Positions 35,360 through 44,188 of a DNA stretch of 63,780 nucleotides are shown in pieces (the first letter of the stretch is position 1; each line of letters opens with the position of its first letter). Source of the DNA: Bacteriovoracaceae bacterium (GTDB lineage Bacteria; Bdellovibrionota; Bacteriovoracia; Bacteriovoracales; Bacteriovoracaceae). The notes under the pieces were generated by a model. That model saw only the letters and a program-made list of their open reading frames with translations, did no database searches and was not told the origin of the DNA. The stretch covers positions 1 to 63,780 of the forward strand of contig JARXAH010000020.1 of the NCBI GenBank assembly GCA_029865945.1. Reading direction: 5' to 3'. Both the position numbers and the translations under genes were made by a program.

Positions 35360-37201
35360 ATGTTGCAAATATCCAATTTATCTAAATCTTATGGTTCTCG
35401 AACTTTATTAGAGGGCGTCACTCTGCAAATGGGGCCAGGCGAACGCTTAGGCCTGGTTGGCCGAAATGGACACGGCAAATCCACACTCATCAAGATGATT
35501 TTAGGAGAGGAAAATTACGATCAAGGCCACCTCACTTTTCCAAAAAATTATCAAGTGGGACACCTTGCCCAACATATTAACTTTACGATGCCCACCGTAT
35601 TAGCGGAAGCCGCTCTTGGACTTAAAGAAGAAGAGCGTGATCACTTATATAAAGTTGAGGCCATACTATTTGGTCTTGGTTTTACAAAAGAAGATTTAAG
35701 TAAATCACCCAATTCTTTTTCTGGTGGTTATCAAATTCGTATCAATCTTACGAAAGTTTTAGTGGCCGATCCTGACCTCCTTTTGCTAGATGAACCAACC
35801 AATTATCTAGATATTATTTCCATTCGTTGGTTGGGTCGTTTTTTGCGTCAGTGGAAAGGTGAGCTGATTATTATTTCCCACGATCGAGACTTTATGGATT
35901 CGGTCACTACCCACACAGCGATGATTCACCGAACCAAGATTAAAAAAATTCCGGGGAATACCCAAAAGATTTTTGAGCAAATCGCAGTAGAAGAAGAGGT
36001 TTATGAAAAGACGAGAGTTAACGAAGATAAAAAGCGAAAAGATATAGAAGATTTTGTGAACCGATTTCGCGCTCAGGCCAATAAAGCGACCCTTGTTCAG
36101 TCGCGAATCAAGCTGCTTGAAAAAATGCCCTCAAGAGATGAGTTGGCCGACATTCAAAGTTTAGGATTAACGTTTCCCTATCAACCCATCGCAGCGAAGC
36201 AAATTTTAGAATTAAGTGAAATTAGTTTCGGTTATGAAGGCATGACGCAAAAACTTATCGAAAATTTTTCTCTTAGCGTAAAGAATGGCGAAAAAATTGC
36301 GATCATTGGAAAAAATGGGAAAGGAAAAAGTACATTGCTCAATTTAATGTCAGGCGTTCTCACTCCTCTCAAAGGGGAAGTGCGGCCGCATGTAAATTTG
36401 GCGATCGGTCATTTTGGTCAAACTAATATTGCAAGATTAAATTCGAAAATCACTGTCGAAGAGGAAATTTCAAGCGCCAATACTGACTTATCTAAAACGC
36501 ATGTAAGAAGTATTTGCGGATCCATGATGTTTACCCAAGATGATGCGCTTAAAAAAATTTCGGTACTATCGGGAGGCGAAAAGAGTCGCGTGCTCCTTGG
36601 AAAAATTTTGGCAAAAAATTCTAATATTTTATTTTTAGATGAGCCCACGAACCATTTAGATATGGATTCCATCGCGGCCTTAGTCGAGAGTTTAAAAGAA
36701 TTTGCGGGCGCAGTGGTCATCGTAACGCACAGTGAAATGATTTTGCGAGAACTACCCACCAAATTTGTGGTCTTTCAAGCAGACGGCCCTAAGATTTTTG
36801 AAGGATCTTATGAGGAATTTTTAAGCAAAGTGGGATGGAGCGAAGAGATCAATGATGAAACGGAAACAAGTGAATCCCAACCATTGCTCAGTAGAAAGGA
36901 AATGGCCCATAGAAAGGCCCAATTAGTGAAAGAACGCTCGCGGCTACTAAACCCACTCAAGATGAAGTGTGAAAAATTGGAAAAAGAAATTATCACTCTT
37001 GAAGCGTTGATCGAAGAAAATAATCATAAAATTATTGATTTCGCTAGTAGCGGAAAAAAGGAAGCGATCGCAGAGTTATCCATTCAAAGTAAAAAGGCGA
37101 AAGATTCCGTAGAAAAATTATTCCAAGAATTAGAAGTAGCGATGAACGAAATGCAAAAGATTCAAGAAAAATTTGACATTGAGATTAAGGAGATGGAGTA
37201 A
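35360..37201 (+). CDS. ABC-F family ATPase (Uup/EttA type)
   Basis: 613 residues, two ATP-binding cassettes and no membrane helices, so a ribosome-associated ABC-F protein. First Walker A GRNGHGKST (34-42), Walker B LLLLDEPTNYLDI; second cassette with GKNGKGKST, LSGGEKSR and ILFLDEPTNHLDM. A lysine/glutamate-rich linker follows the first cassette and a C-terminal coiled coil (RKAQLVKERSRLL to the end) resembles Uup. It affects translation elongation or rescue, or antibiotic protection. AGGG precedes the ATG. Confidence 0.92.
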   Translation: MLQISNLSKSYGSRTLLEGVTLQMGPGERLGLVGRNGHGKSTLIKMILGEENYDQGHLTFPKNYQVGHLAQHINFTMPTVLAEAALGLKEEERDHLYKVEAILFGLGFTKEDLSKSPNSFSGGYQIRINLTKVLVADPDLLLLDEPTNYLDIISIRWLGRFLRQWKGELIIISHDRDFMDSVTTHTAMIHRTKIKKIPGNTQKIFEQIAVEEEVYEKTRVNEDKKRKDIEDFVNRFRAQANKATLVQSRIKLLEKMPSRDELADIQSLGLTFPYQPIAAKQILELSEISFGYEGMTQKLIENFSLSVKNGEKIAIIGKNGKGKSTLLNLMSGVLTPLKGEVRPHVNLAIGHFGQTNIARLNSKITVEEEISSANTDLSKTHVRSICGSMMFTQDDALKKISVLSGGEKSRVLLGKILAKNSNILFLDEPTNHLDMDSIAALVESLKEFAGAVVIVTHSEMILRELPTKFVVFQADGPKIFEGSYEEFLSKVGWSEEINDETETSESQPLLSRKEMAHRKAQLVKERSRLLNPLKMKCEKLEKEIITLEALIEENNHKIIDFASSGKKEAIAELSIQSKKAKDSVEKLFQELEVAMNEMQKIQEKFDIEIKEME

Positions 37202-37218
37202 CGATAGGGAGGGGGAAA

Positions 37219-37247
37219 GCCTCGACCACATATTTAGTGGTCAAGGC
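37219..37247. terminator. hairpin between convergent genes
   Basis: Inverted repeat with 11-base arms (GCCTCGACCAC and GTGGTCAAGGC, one mismatch) and a 7-base loop, placed 18 bases after the ABC-F stop and 20 before the stop of the minus-strand gene. Neither side has a strong T run (the minus side has TTT then C-rich), so it is a probable but not textbook terminator for both genes. Confidence 0.55.
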
Positions 37248-37266
37248 CATACATTAACTGAGTATC

Positions 37267-38085
37267 TTATTGTTTTTTTCCAATTTGCGAAATTCTCTTC
37301 ATGAGTTTTTTAAAACCCTCTCTGAAATTTGAAGTTGGTTTTGGCGCTGCGGCCGCAACTTCTGGTGTTAAGTACTTTTTACAAGTTCTTGAAACATGTT
37401 CTGCAAGGTATTTCTCTTGTGAAACATCAACGAGTTCTAATTTTTCTTTAAGCTCTCTCAGGGAATAACTTTCGATCGCTACTAATTCTGAAGTAAGAGG
37501 ATGAGAGTTGGGAACCACTTGAAATTCTATCTCAGTCTGATCAATCGCAAAACTATAACTTAGGGCACTATCTTTATCTGAGTAGAGCTTTAGCTTCGAT
37601 TGAATCGCTCCTTTCTCAATATAGAAATTATCTACATGAATGACATTGTTGTTGTAATCAACAACTTGCTTTAAATAACTGTACTCAGGCGTCGGATTGA
37701 TCTGATTAATTAGGGAAACAAAACCCTTAATAGGGGATGAAAGATCGTCATTAATTCTATTGAGAATGGTATAGTCATACTGATCAATCCCTTTAGTCAC
37801 AGATTTGTATTTTGTAATATAAGTTGCAATTTGTTGTAATTGAGTTGATGTCAATTTTTCGTTTACTTTAGAAATTCCAAACTTATAAAAATCCAATTTC
37901 TTATTAATGGCCGCAAGTATAGTTTGCTTGTCGGAGATAAGAACTTGGTGTTCCGCTTTAAGATCTTCAATCTCTTCTAAGCAATAATCTTTTACAGTTT
38001 TAGTTGGAACATTTGTTACTTGTGCATGAAGCGACAAATTGAGGAAAAATGTAGAAATAAATACTGGCAACAGAATTGTTTTCAT
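37267..38085 (-). CDS. secreted coiled-coil protein, unknown
   Basis: 272 residues starting with a signal peptide (MKTILLPVFISTFFLNLSLHA). The mature part begins with a helical, Leu/Lys/Glu-rich stretch (LEEIEDLKAEHQVLISDKQTILAAINKKLDFY) and ends in a basic region AAPKPTSNFREGFKKLMKRISQIGKKQ. Two cysteines (DYCLEE, RTCKKY) could form a disulphide. No domain recognised. Monocistronic by position. Confidence 0.7.
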   Translation of the reverse strand: MKTILLPVFISTFFLNLSLHAQVTNVPTKTVKDYCLEEIEDLKAEHQVLISDKQTILAAINKKLDFYKFGISKVNEKLTSTQLQQIATYITKYKSVTKGIDQYDYTILNRINDDLSSPIKGFVSLINQINPTPEYSYLKQVVDYNNNVIHVDNFYIEKGAIQSKLKLYSDKDSALSYSFAIDQTEIEFQVVPNSHPLTSELVAIESYSLRELKEKLELVDVSQEKYLAEHVSRTCKKYLTPEVAAAAPKPTSNFREGFKKLMKRISQIGKKQ

Positions 38086-38230
38086 AGGCCTCCTTATGGA
38101 AATTTATGGAAGTAGCTTTTTAACATAACGTTTAAATAATGACCAGTGTGTCTAAGGAAAATACATAAGATACATTGTAAATTTTTCTAGAGGTAAGAAT
38201 TTTGGAATCAAGGAAAATGAATCAAAAAAC

Positions 38231-39793
38231 TTAATGAGCGTCGACGACTTTTACTTTGCGGTTTCTATTAATTTTTAAAAGAAACAGGGGAATAAAGGTA
38301 AACGCAAAAATGATAATCAAATAATAAACCAGTTGATTCGTACTCATCATAAATACTTGTTCATCCACTTTGTGTTTGATTGTTTGAATCGCGCCATGAT
38401 TGAGAGCATCCATTCCGGTAAGTGTTCCAAGTTTATGATCTAAGCTTTGATCTAGTTGTTGGAACAATTGCTGCGTTTGAGTATTTAATAAAGATACGTG
38501 AGAGCGCAAATCTAAATAATTTTGAGCACTGTTTTTAGTAAGCATCGTCGCCACGAAAGCAACTCCAATACTTCCTCCAATTTGCCTGAAGAGATTCAGT
38601 AGCCCTGATACTTGTGCGAGCGCCGCGCCCTTAAATTCACTTAGGATGCTCGAGTTGATGGGAACAAACAAAAACGCGAGAGCAAAGCCGCGCATGAAGA
38701 GCATCGCGAGAACTTCTTGGGAATTCGTGAGTGAAGAAAAATGGGTCATCATATAGAGACAAATTTCCACAGAAATGAGTCCTATAAAAATTAATATTTT
38801 GGGGTGAACGCCTTTATTCATCGCATTTCCAATAAAGGGCATCATCATCGCCGTAAGGATTGACCCGGGAATAAAAAACATTCCCGTTTGAGTGGCACTA
38901 TAGTGAAAGGAGCGCGTGAGAAAAACCGGAATAAGTAAAATAACAGAGTAGAGAAAAAATCCTAACCCCATCATGAGGCCAACACCATTAGTGACAATTC
39001 CATTTTTGAAAAGTCTAATATTAATAATCGGATTGGGAATTTTTAATTCCCACCAAATAAAAGTCGGAAGACTTACGATAAAGATGATGGAATTGAAAAT
39101 GATAGTCTTTGATGCAAACCAATCGTCGGCCTCTCCGCGCTCTAACACAAATTGTAAACAACCCACACTTAATATTAGCAGCACCAATCCAAAGACATCG
39201 AGCTTTTGATTTTGGGCCGCTTCTCCCTCTAATTTTGGACGGTCCACAATGTAGAGAGAACCCAAAAAGAAAGTGATGAGTCCAAGAGGTAAATTAATAT
39301 TAAAGATTGATCGCCAACCTAATTGATCAGTTAAATATCCTCCCATCACGGGCCCAAGTGTGGGCCCAATCATGACACTCATTCCAAAAATTGCTCCCGC
39401 AATGCCGGCCTTTTCTTTGGGAAACTGTTCGTAAATGAGCGCTTGAGATGTGGGGAGGAGCGCACCACCCATGAATCCTTGAACAATTCTAAAGAGAGTG
39501 AGTGTAAATAAGTTAGGAGCAAGTCCACAGGCAACGGAAGCTGCGGTGAACGCAAGGATGCAACTTAAATAATATTTTCTTCTGCCCACGCGTTCACTGA
39601 GCCAACTGGAAAAAGGAAGAACGATGGCATTAGCAATAGCGTAGCCAGTGATCACCATACTGATATCTTCGAGGGTCGCTCCTAAATTTCCCATCATGGT
39701 TGGAAGGGCCACGTTCACGATAGACGTATCGATGATTTCTAAGAGAGAGGCCATGACGGCCACTAAAATAATATACGGTGCGTTTTTATTCAT
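38231..39793 (-). CDS. emrB: EmrB/QacA-type (DHA2) multidrug MFS transporter
   Basis: 520 residues, 14 transmembrane helices. MLEIIDTSIVNVALPTMMGNLG-like start (LLEIIDTSIVNVALPTMMGN), SSWLSERVGRRKYY between helices 2 and 3, and motif C GMSVMIGPTLGPVMGGYLTDQLGWR mark the DHA2 drug:H+ antiporters. It works with the EmrA-type adaptor encoded five bases upstream and the TolC-like channel to export drugs across both membranes. Confidence 0.92.
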   Translation of the reverse strand: MNKNAPYIILVAVMASLLEIIDTSIVNVALPTMMGNLGATLEDISMVITGYAIANAIVLPFSSWLSERVGRRKYYLSCILAFTAASVACGLAPNLFTLTLFRIVQGFMGGALLPTSQALIYEQFPKEKAGIAGAIFGMSVMIGPTLGPVMGGYLTDQLGWRSIFNINLPLGLITFFLGSLYIVDRPKLEGEAAQNQKLDVFGLVLLILSVGCLQFVLERGEADDWFASKTIIFNSIIFIVSLPTFIWWELKIPNPIINIRLFKNGIVTNGVGLMMGLGFFLYSVILLIPVFLTRSFHYSATQTGMFFIPGSILTAMMMPFIGNAMNKGVHPKILIFIGLISVEICLYMMTHFSSLTNSQEVLAMLFMRGFALAFLFVPINSSILSEFKGAALAQVSGLLNLFRQIGGSIGVAFVATMLTKNSAQNYLDLRSHVSLLNTQTQQLFQQLDQSLDHKLGTLTGMDALNHGAIQTIKHKVDEQVFMMSTNQLVYYLIIIFAFTFIPLFLLKINRNRKVKVVDAH

Positions 39794-39798
39794 AGAAA

Positions 39799-40647
39799 CT
39801 AATTTTTTCTTATTTTTACTTCTGCCGATAGCCCCAATTTTAAAATCTCAATATCACTTTCGTTTAAGTTTTGAAGCAAAATGTGAACGGGAATTCTTTG
39901 AACAACTTTGGTAAAATTTCCCGTTGCGTTATCTGGTGGAAGAAGGCTAAAGAGGGATCCCGTCGCAGCACTAATACTTTCTACAACACCAAAATATGTT
40001 TTTCCGGAATAAGCATCTATTGATACTTCGGCCTTACTTCCCGGATGAATGGATTCAATTTGGGTTTCTTTTAAATTGGCCACCACCCATCTTTGTTTTG
40101 ATCCCACGAAGCCAAAGAGGGGAGTACCGACAGAGGCAAGTTGCCCTTCTTCAACGGATTTTTTGGCGATGAATCCATCCATCGGCGCCTTAATGAAAGT
40201 GTTTTCTAAATTAAGTTTCGCTTGTGAAACGCGAGCACTTAAAGATTCGTAACTCGCCTGACTTTCAAGCATCAATGATCTCGCTGCGTCTCTTTGTTGC
40301 TGGGAGACAGCGCCACTTGCAAAAAGAGAAATCATACGTTGGGCATTTTTTTTTGCATCCTCGAGGGTGGCCTGCTTTGAAACCATTTCTCCTTGCATTT
40401 GATCGAGTGAATATTGAAAATCTCTGGCATCAATTTCTACTAAGACATCACCTTCTTTCACTTTCTGCCCTTCTTTCACGTGCACTTTTTTGATAAAGCC
40501 ACTAACTTTGGGCGCAAGCATAAAAAAATGGCCATCAATTTGTGCATTATCCGTCGTCTCATAAAGCATGTGTTGAATAATGAAGTAGGCGCTGATAGCA
40601 CTAAAGAAAAGAAGAAGGGAGAGCATAATTTTTTTTTGTTTTTTCAT
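39799..40647 (-). CDS. emrA: EmrA/HlyD-type periplasmic adaptor
   Basis: 282 residues. One N-terminal membrane anchor, then TTDNAQIDGHFFMLAPKVSGFI, the lipoyl-like halves and the helical hairpin, followed by IKAPMDGFI and the highly conserved SAATGSLFSLLPPDNATGNFTKVVQR. It bridges the MFS pump and the outer-membrane channel. Lies between tolC-like and emrB in one operon. Confidence 0.92.
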   Translation of the reverse strand: MKKQKKIMLSLLLFFSAISAYFIIQHMLYETTDNAQIDGHFFMLAPKVSGFIKKVHVKEGQKVKEGDVLVEIDARDFQYSLDQMQGEMVSKQATLEDAKKNAQRMISLFASGAVSQQQRDAARSLMLESQASYESLSARVSQAKLNLENTFIKAPMDGFIAKKSVEEGQLASVGTPLFGFVGSKQRWVVANLKETQIESIHPGSKAEVSIDAYSGKTYFGVVESISAATGSLFSLLPPDNATGNFTKVVQRIPVHILLQNLNESDIEILKLGLSAEVKIRKN

Positions 40648-40676
40648 AGAAGTCCCGTTTTATGTAATGGCATTTT

Positions 40677-42065
40677 TTAATTGGTCGAAAAGGTATACAA
40701 CTCTCGCCCAGACGTTAATTCCAATTGGATGAGGGCATCAATGGCATTGGTGTTGGCCTCAACTTCGGCTGCTTTGGCGCGGTAGAGTTCATTTTCCGCA
40801 TCTAATAAATCTTTATTGGTTCGAGTTCCGACGCGCGCACCTGCTTTGGCAAGACGTAAACTTTCAGTAGATTTTTTTACTTCTTCGGATTTAGATTGAG
40901 AGAGTAAATGATAATATTGAAATTTGCGCTTCCATAGTTCTAAATTTTGTTTCGTTTTTGTTTGTTCTTCTTGGAGCGTGACTTGCATTTTTATTTTTTG
41001 CTGAAGAGCAATTTCTGATTTTGCCGTCGAGGCCAGGCCATCAAAAATAGTCCAAGATAAAGTGACTCCCACTTGATAAGCGTCTCTATATTTATCAAAG
41101 TCTGAGAAACTTTCTGAGCGGTTATTGTAACTTTGATATTGGCCAAATAAATAAATTCTGGGAATCCAGTGATTTTGCGCCGCCGTGTTTAGATGTTCAT
41201 AGGCCCGTAATTTGCTTTGCAAGGAGATCAAATCGAGTCGATGTAAGTGATCTTCTCGTGTCTCGTTAGATAAAGAATTTAAGATATGAGAAACGGTAGA
41301 CTGAGAAAAGTGGGGCAGATCACCTCCCAATTTTCGATCTTCGGTAGAGCGGCCCATGATTTCGGCCAACTTATTTTTCTCCATTACCACATTATCTTCG
41401 GAATTTAATACTTCTGCTTTGGCCTCACTCAATTGAACTTCTACCTTAAGCACATCAAAATTGGTGGCAGATCCTACTTTTTTGATGAGAGAAATATTTT
41501 TGAGATGATCTTCAAGGGTTATTACATTTTGTTTGGATACTTCTACAAGTTTTTCTCGTCCTATGACTTTATAAAATTGCAAAATGAGAAGCCTTGAATT
41601 TTTAAATTTACTCCACTCTAAAGAATTCATCGACGACGATTCAAAAGATTTGGCCGCGGCATAACGTTGGGATGTCATCCATCCATCAAAGATGGGAAGA
41701 GTAGCATTGAGCGAAAAACTTGAATTAGGAATAATTTGAGGAATAGTGGAAGGGGATCCTGCGATGGAAACATCTGTATAGGCATAACGTGTCTCAAAGA
41801 GGTCTGTGATGTTGAGACCTAAGGTGGGCAAAAAAGCGGCCCTGGCCTCTTTGACTTTAGCTGAATCTTCTTCGTGCCCTGCCGTTTCTTTTTTAATATC
41901 GAAAGATCCCAGATTCATTTCATTAAGCGCGGCCTTCAAATTTAAATCCGTAGCTTGGTTGTTTTGGGTCTGATTGTCTTGGGAGAATGATAGCTTTGCT
42001 GAAATGGAAGAAAATAAAAAAAAGGCAGCTATCAACTTGCAAATAAAAGAGAAAAAATATTTCAT
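40677..42065 (-). CDS. TolC family outer-membrane efflux protein
   Basis: 462 residues with a signal peptide (FICKLIAAFFLFSSISAKLSFS). Two OEP repeats are visible: ARAAFLPTLGLNITDLFETR and the second with HWIPRIYLFGQYQSYNNRSES, each ending in long coiled-coil helices (LRLAKAGARVGTRTNKDLLDAENELYRAKAAEVEAN). Trimeric channel through the outer membrane for the EmrAB pump. First gene of the efflux operon, divergent from marR. Confidence 0.92.
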   Translation of the reverse strand: MKYFFSFICKLIAAFFLFSSISAKLSFSQDNQTQNNQATDLNLKAALNEMNLGSFDIKKETAGHEEDSAKVKEARAAFLPTLGLNITDLFETRYAYTDVSIAGSPSTIPQIIPNSSFSLNATLPIFDGWMTSQRYAAAKSFESSSMNSLEWSKFKNSRLLILQFYKVIGREKLVEVSKQNVITLEDHLKNISLIKKVGSATNFDVLKVEVQLSEAKAEVLNSEDNVVMEKNKLAEIMGRSTEDRKLGGDLPHFSQSTVSHILNSLSNETREDHLHRLDLISLQSKLRAYEHLNTAAQNHWIPRIYLFGQYQSYNNRSESFSDFDKYRDAYQVGVTLSWTIFDGLASTAKSEIALQQKIKMQVTLQEEQTKTKQNLELWKRKFQYYHLLSQSKSEEVKKSTESLRLAKAGARVGTRTNKDLLDAENELYRAKAAEVEANTNAIDALIQLELTSGRELYTFSTN

Positions 42066-42096
42066 AAGTTGCCTTTAAAGATAGTTTTAAGGGGAA

Positions 42097-42117
42097 ATGG
42101 TTTGTAGTGCAAACTAT
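42097..42117. promoter_or_regulatory. palindromic operator candidate for the MarR regulator
   Basis: In the 102-base divergent gap between the TolC gene and the marR-type gene lies ATGGTTTGTAGTGCAAACTAT, an interrupted palindrome (ATxGTTTG-N5-CAAACxAT). MarR dimers typically bind palindromes of 16-20 bases in such divergent promoters. It lies 31 bases upstream of the TolC start and 50 before the regulator start, so binding could block both. Confidence 0.65.
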
Positions 42118-42167
42118 TTGATATTTTAGCTATTATTGTTTAAAATCTTGAAAATGGGAATAAAGAA

Positions 42168-42659
42168 GTGAAAAAAAGAATAGTTAAGACAAAAAAAAGA
42201 AATCCGCAATTAGACTTAAATAAACTAAACATTGAAAGTACAAAATATCATCCCATCTTGTGCAAGTGTTTTTCCTATGTGTTTTATAAGTCTGCCATCA
42301 AAATGCGATATTTGCTTAATGATCAATTCTTAAAACATAATTTAATTCTGCCTCAACTAGGCTTACTCATGCTTTTGAAGGAACTGGGGCCAATGAGTCA
42401 AGTAGATCTAGGAATGGAACTGGACATTGACAAGACCACAATGGTCAAACTTATAGATGATCTAGAGATTAATAAATTTGTTGCAAGAACAAGCTCCCAA
42501 ACAGATCGCAGAATTAATATGCTTGAAATTACAACGATGGGACTTCGAAAATTGGAAAAAGCCTCCGGCGTTCGTCTTAATTTTGAAAAAGATTTTCTTT
42601 CCAAGCTTACTTCAATAGAAAAGAAAATTTTAATAGACTCAATTGCTAAACTTTTATAG
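42168..42659 (+). CDS. MarR family transcriptional regulator
   Basis: 163 residues. Winged-helix core: LNDQFLKHNLILPQLGLLMLLKELGPMSQVDLGMELDIDKTTMVKLIDDLEINKFVARTSSQTDRRINMLEITTMG, with the wing DRR motif typical of MarR. A Lys/Arg-rich N-terminal extension precedes it. The start is GTG. It is divergent from the efflux operon, so it likely represses it and is relieved by a ligand; the palindrome at 42097-42117 is the candidate operator. Confidence 0.92.
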   Translation: MKKRIVKTKKRNPQLDLNKLNIESTKYHPILCKCFSYVFYKSAIKMRYLLNDQFLKHNLILPQLGLLMLLKELGPMSQVDLGMELDIDKTTMVKLIDDLEINKFVARTSSQTDRRINMLEITTMGLRKLEKASGVRLNFEKDFLSKLTSIEKKILIDSIAKLL

Positions 42660-42732
42660 GTGTCTTGAATAGTTAGATATTTTTATAAAATACCCAGCAT
42701 CATTTAGAAATAAATTTATCCCTTTCAATTCC

Positions 42733-42741
42733 TGATATAAT
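42733..42741 (+). promoter_or_regulatory. extended -10 promoter, possibly leaderless transcript
   Basis: TGATATAAT (extended -10, TGnTATAAT) ends only seven bases before the ATG at 42749. The usual +1 distance would place the transcript start on the A of the start codon. No ribosome binding site is present, which fits a leaderless mRNA for the first gene of the polyprenyl-phosphate-sugar cluster. The -35 region is weak. Confidence 0.5.
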
Positions 42742-42748
42742 TAACTCC

Positions 42749-44188
42749 ATGGCATTGTCGATAATAGAAAATTCTATGGAAGGCCTAAGGCCACTTTGTG
42801 TGGATTTAGATAACTCCTTTATCAAAAGTGATCTATCCGTAGATGCCATCATCTACCTCATCAAAAATCGACCTTCTACTATACTTAAATTGTTCATCCT
42901 TCTCTTTAAATCCCGCTCCCTTTTAAAAAATTATTTGGCCGGCCAATACACTCCAGATGTAAAGACATTGCCGATTAATCAATCCTTAAAAACTTATATT
43001 TTGCAAGAAAAGGACAAGGGGAGAAAAATTGTACTAATTACTGGCTCTCCCCAAAACTGGGCCGAGCAAATTGCCAATGAGTATCAATGTTTCGATGAAG
43101 TCATTGGGACTGAGGGCAATATAAATTTAGTGGGAATAAAGAAAACAGAAATTTTAGTGGAAAGATTCGGCATGAATCAATTTGATTATGTTGGGGATTC
43201 CTTCGTGGATCGTCGTGTTTGGGAAAAATCAGCAATGAAGATTTTGGCCTTTCCATGGCCATTAAGTTTATTTAAAGATCAATTTGATCTAAAAATTTTT
43301 GAAAAAAAATCATTATCTACGATTATCTTTAGAATGCTTCGGTCTCATCAGTGGGTCAAAAATTTTCTTCTCTTCGTCCCCTTGCTTACGGCCCACCTTT
43401 TTTCTTTGGAGAAATGGGGGATTGCAACACTTGCCTTTGTTTCCTTTTGCTTATGTGCATCCAGTGGTTACATCATTAATGACATCCTAGATATTCACAG
43501 TGATCGCAAGCATCCGAAAAAGAAATATCGTCCCATCGCGTCAGGTGATATACCCATTCCTTATGCCTTAGGAATCTTTGTCTTTCTTTTGGGTTCTTCT
43601 TTTCTCATCGCTTCACAATTGAAACCTCTTTTTTCATTTGGACTATCCGTTTATTTTATTTTAAGTTTGCTTTATTCCTTTAAATTAAAAAATATTTTGC
43701 TACTTGATACGTTTGTCTTGGCAGGACTTTATACTTTAAGGCTTTACTGCGGGGGGATAGTCGTATCAGTGGTCGAGTCATCTTGGTTGCATATTTTTTC
43801 TGCCTTTTTTTTCCTAGCACTGGCTTTTTTAAAACGTTTTATCGAACTCAAAAGTTTTGTGGGAGGGGAAGATGATCGCCTGCCAGGACGGAGCTACCAT
43901 AAGCAAGATATGGTCACCATTTTTGCTTTAGGGATATGTAGCAGTTTTGCATCCGTCATAGTGTTCTCTTTATATATTTATCAAGATTCAACCCGTGCTT
44001 TGTACTCCTATCCAGAAATTCTTTGGGTTGTCTGTTTTTTGTTATTGATGTGGATCAACCGGATCTGGATATTTGCACAGCGTAACATTCTAGATCACGA
44101 TCCCATTAGTTTTGCCATAAAAGATAAAGTTTCATGGTTGATACTTTTTTTGGTCTCACTAACTTTAATGCTGGCAAAATATTTATGA
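42749..44188 (+). CDS. HAD phosphatase-UbiA prenyltransferase fusion (DPPR synthase-like)
   Basis: 479 residues in two parts. Residues 13-190: HAD phosphatase with VDLDNSF (Asp19, Asp21), LITGSP, Lys in KKTEIL and YVGDSFVD (Asp150). Residues about 195-479: UbiA membrane enzyme with RSHQWVKN, NDILDIHSDRKHPKKKYRPIASG (Asn244-Asp245 site) and LLDTFVLAGLYTLRLYCGG. The latter pattern is that of 5-phosphoribose:polyprenyl-phosphate transferases (Rv3806c type). The HAD part would remove the 5-phosphate from the product, as a separate phosphatase does in mycobacteria (inference). First gene of the cluster; overlaps the next by ATGA. Confidence 0.9.
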   Translation: MALSIIENSMEGLRPLCVDLDNSFIKSDLSVDAIIYLIKNRPSTILKLFILLFKSRSLLKNYLAGQYTPDVKTLPINQSLKTYILQEKDKGRKIVLITGSPQNWAEQIANEYQCFDEVIGTEGNINLVGIKKTEILVERFGMNQFDYVGDSFVDRRVWEKSAMKILAFPWPLSLFKDQFDLKIFEKKSLSTIIFRMLRSHQWVKNFLLFVPLLTAHLFSLEKWGIATLAFVSFCLCASSGYIINDILDIHSDRKHPKKKYRPIASGDIPIPYALGIFVFLLGSSFLIASQLKPLFSFGLSVYFILSLLYSFKLKNILLLDTFVLAGLYTLRLYCGGIVVSVVESSWLHIFSAFFFLALAFLKRFIELKSFVGGEDDRLPGRSYHKQDMVTIFALGICSSFASVIVFSLYIYQDSTRALYSYPEILWVVCFLLLMWINRIWIFAQRNILDHDPISFAIKDKVSWLILFLVSLTLMLAKYL

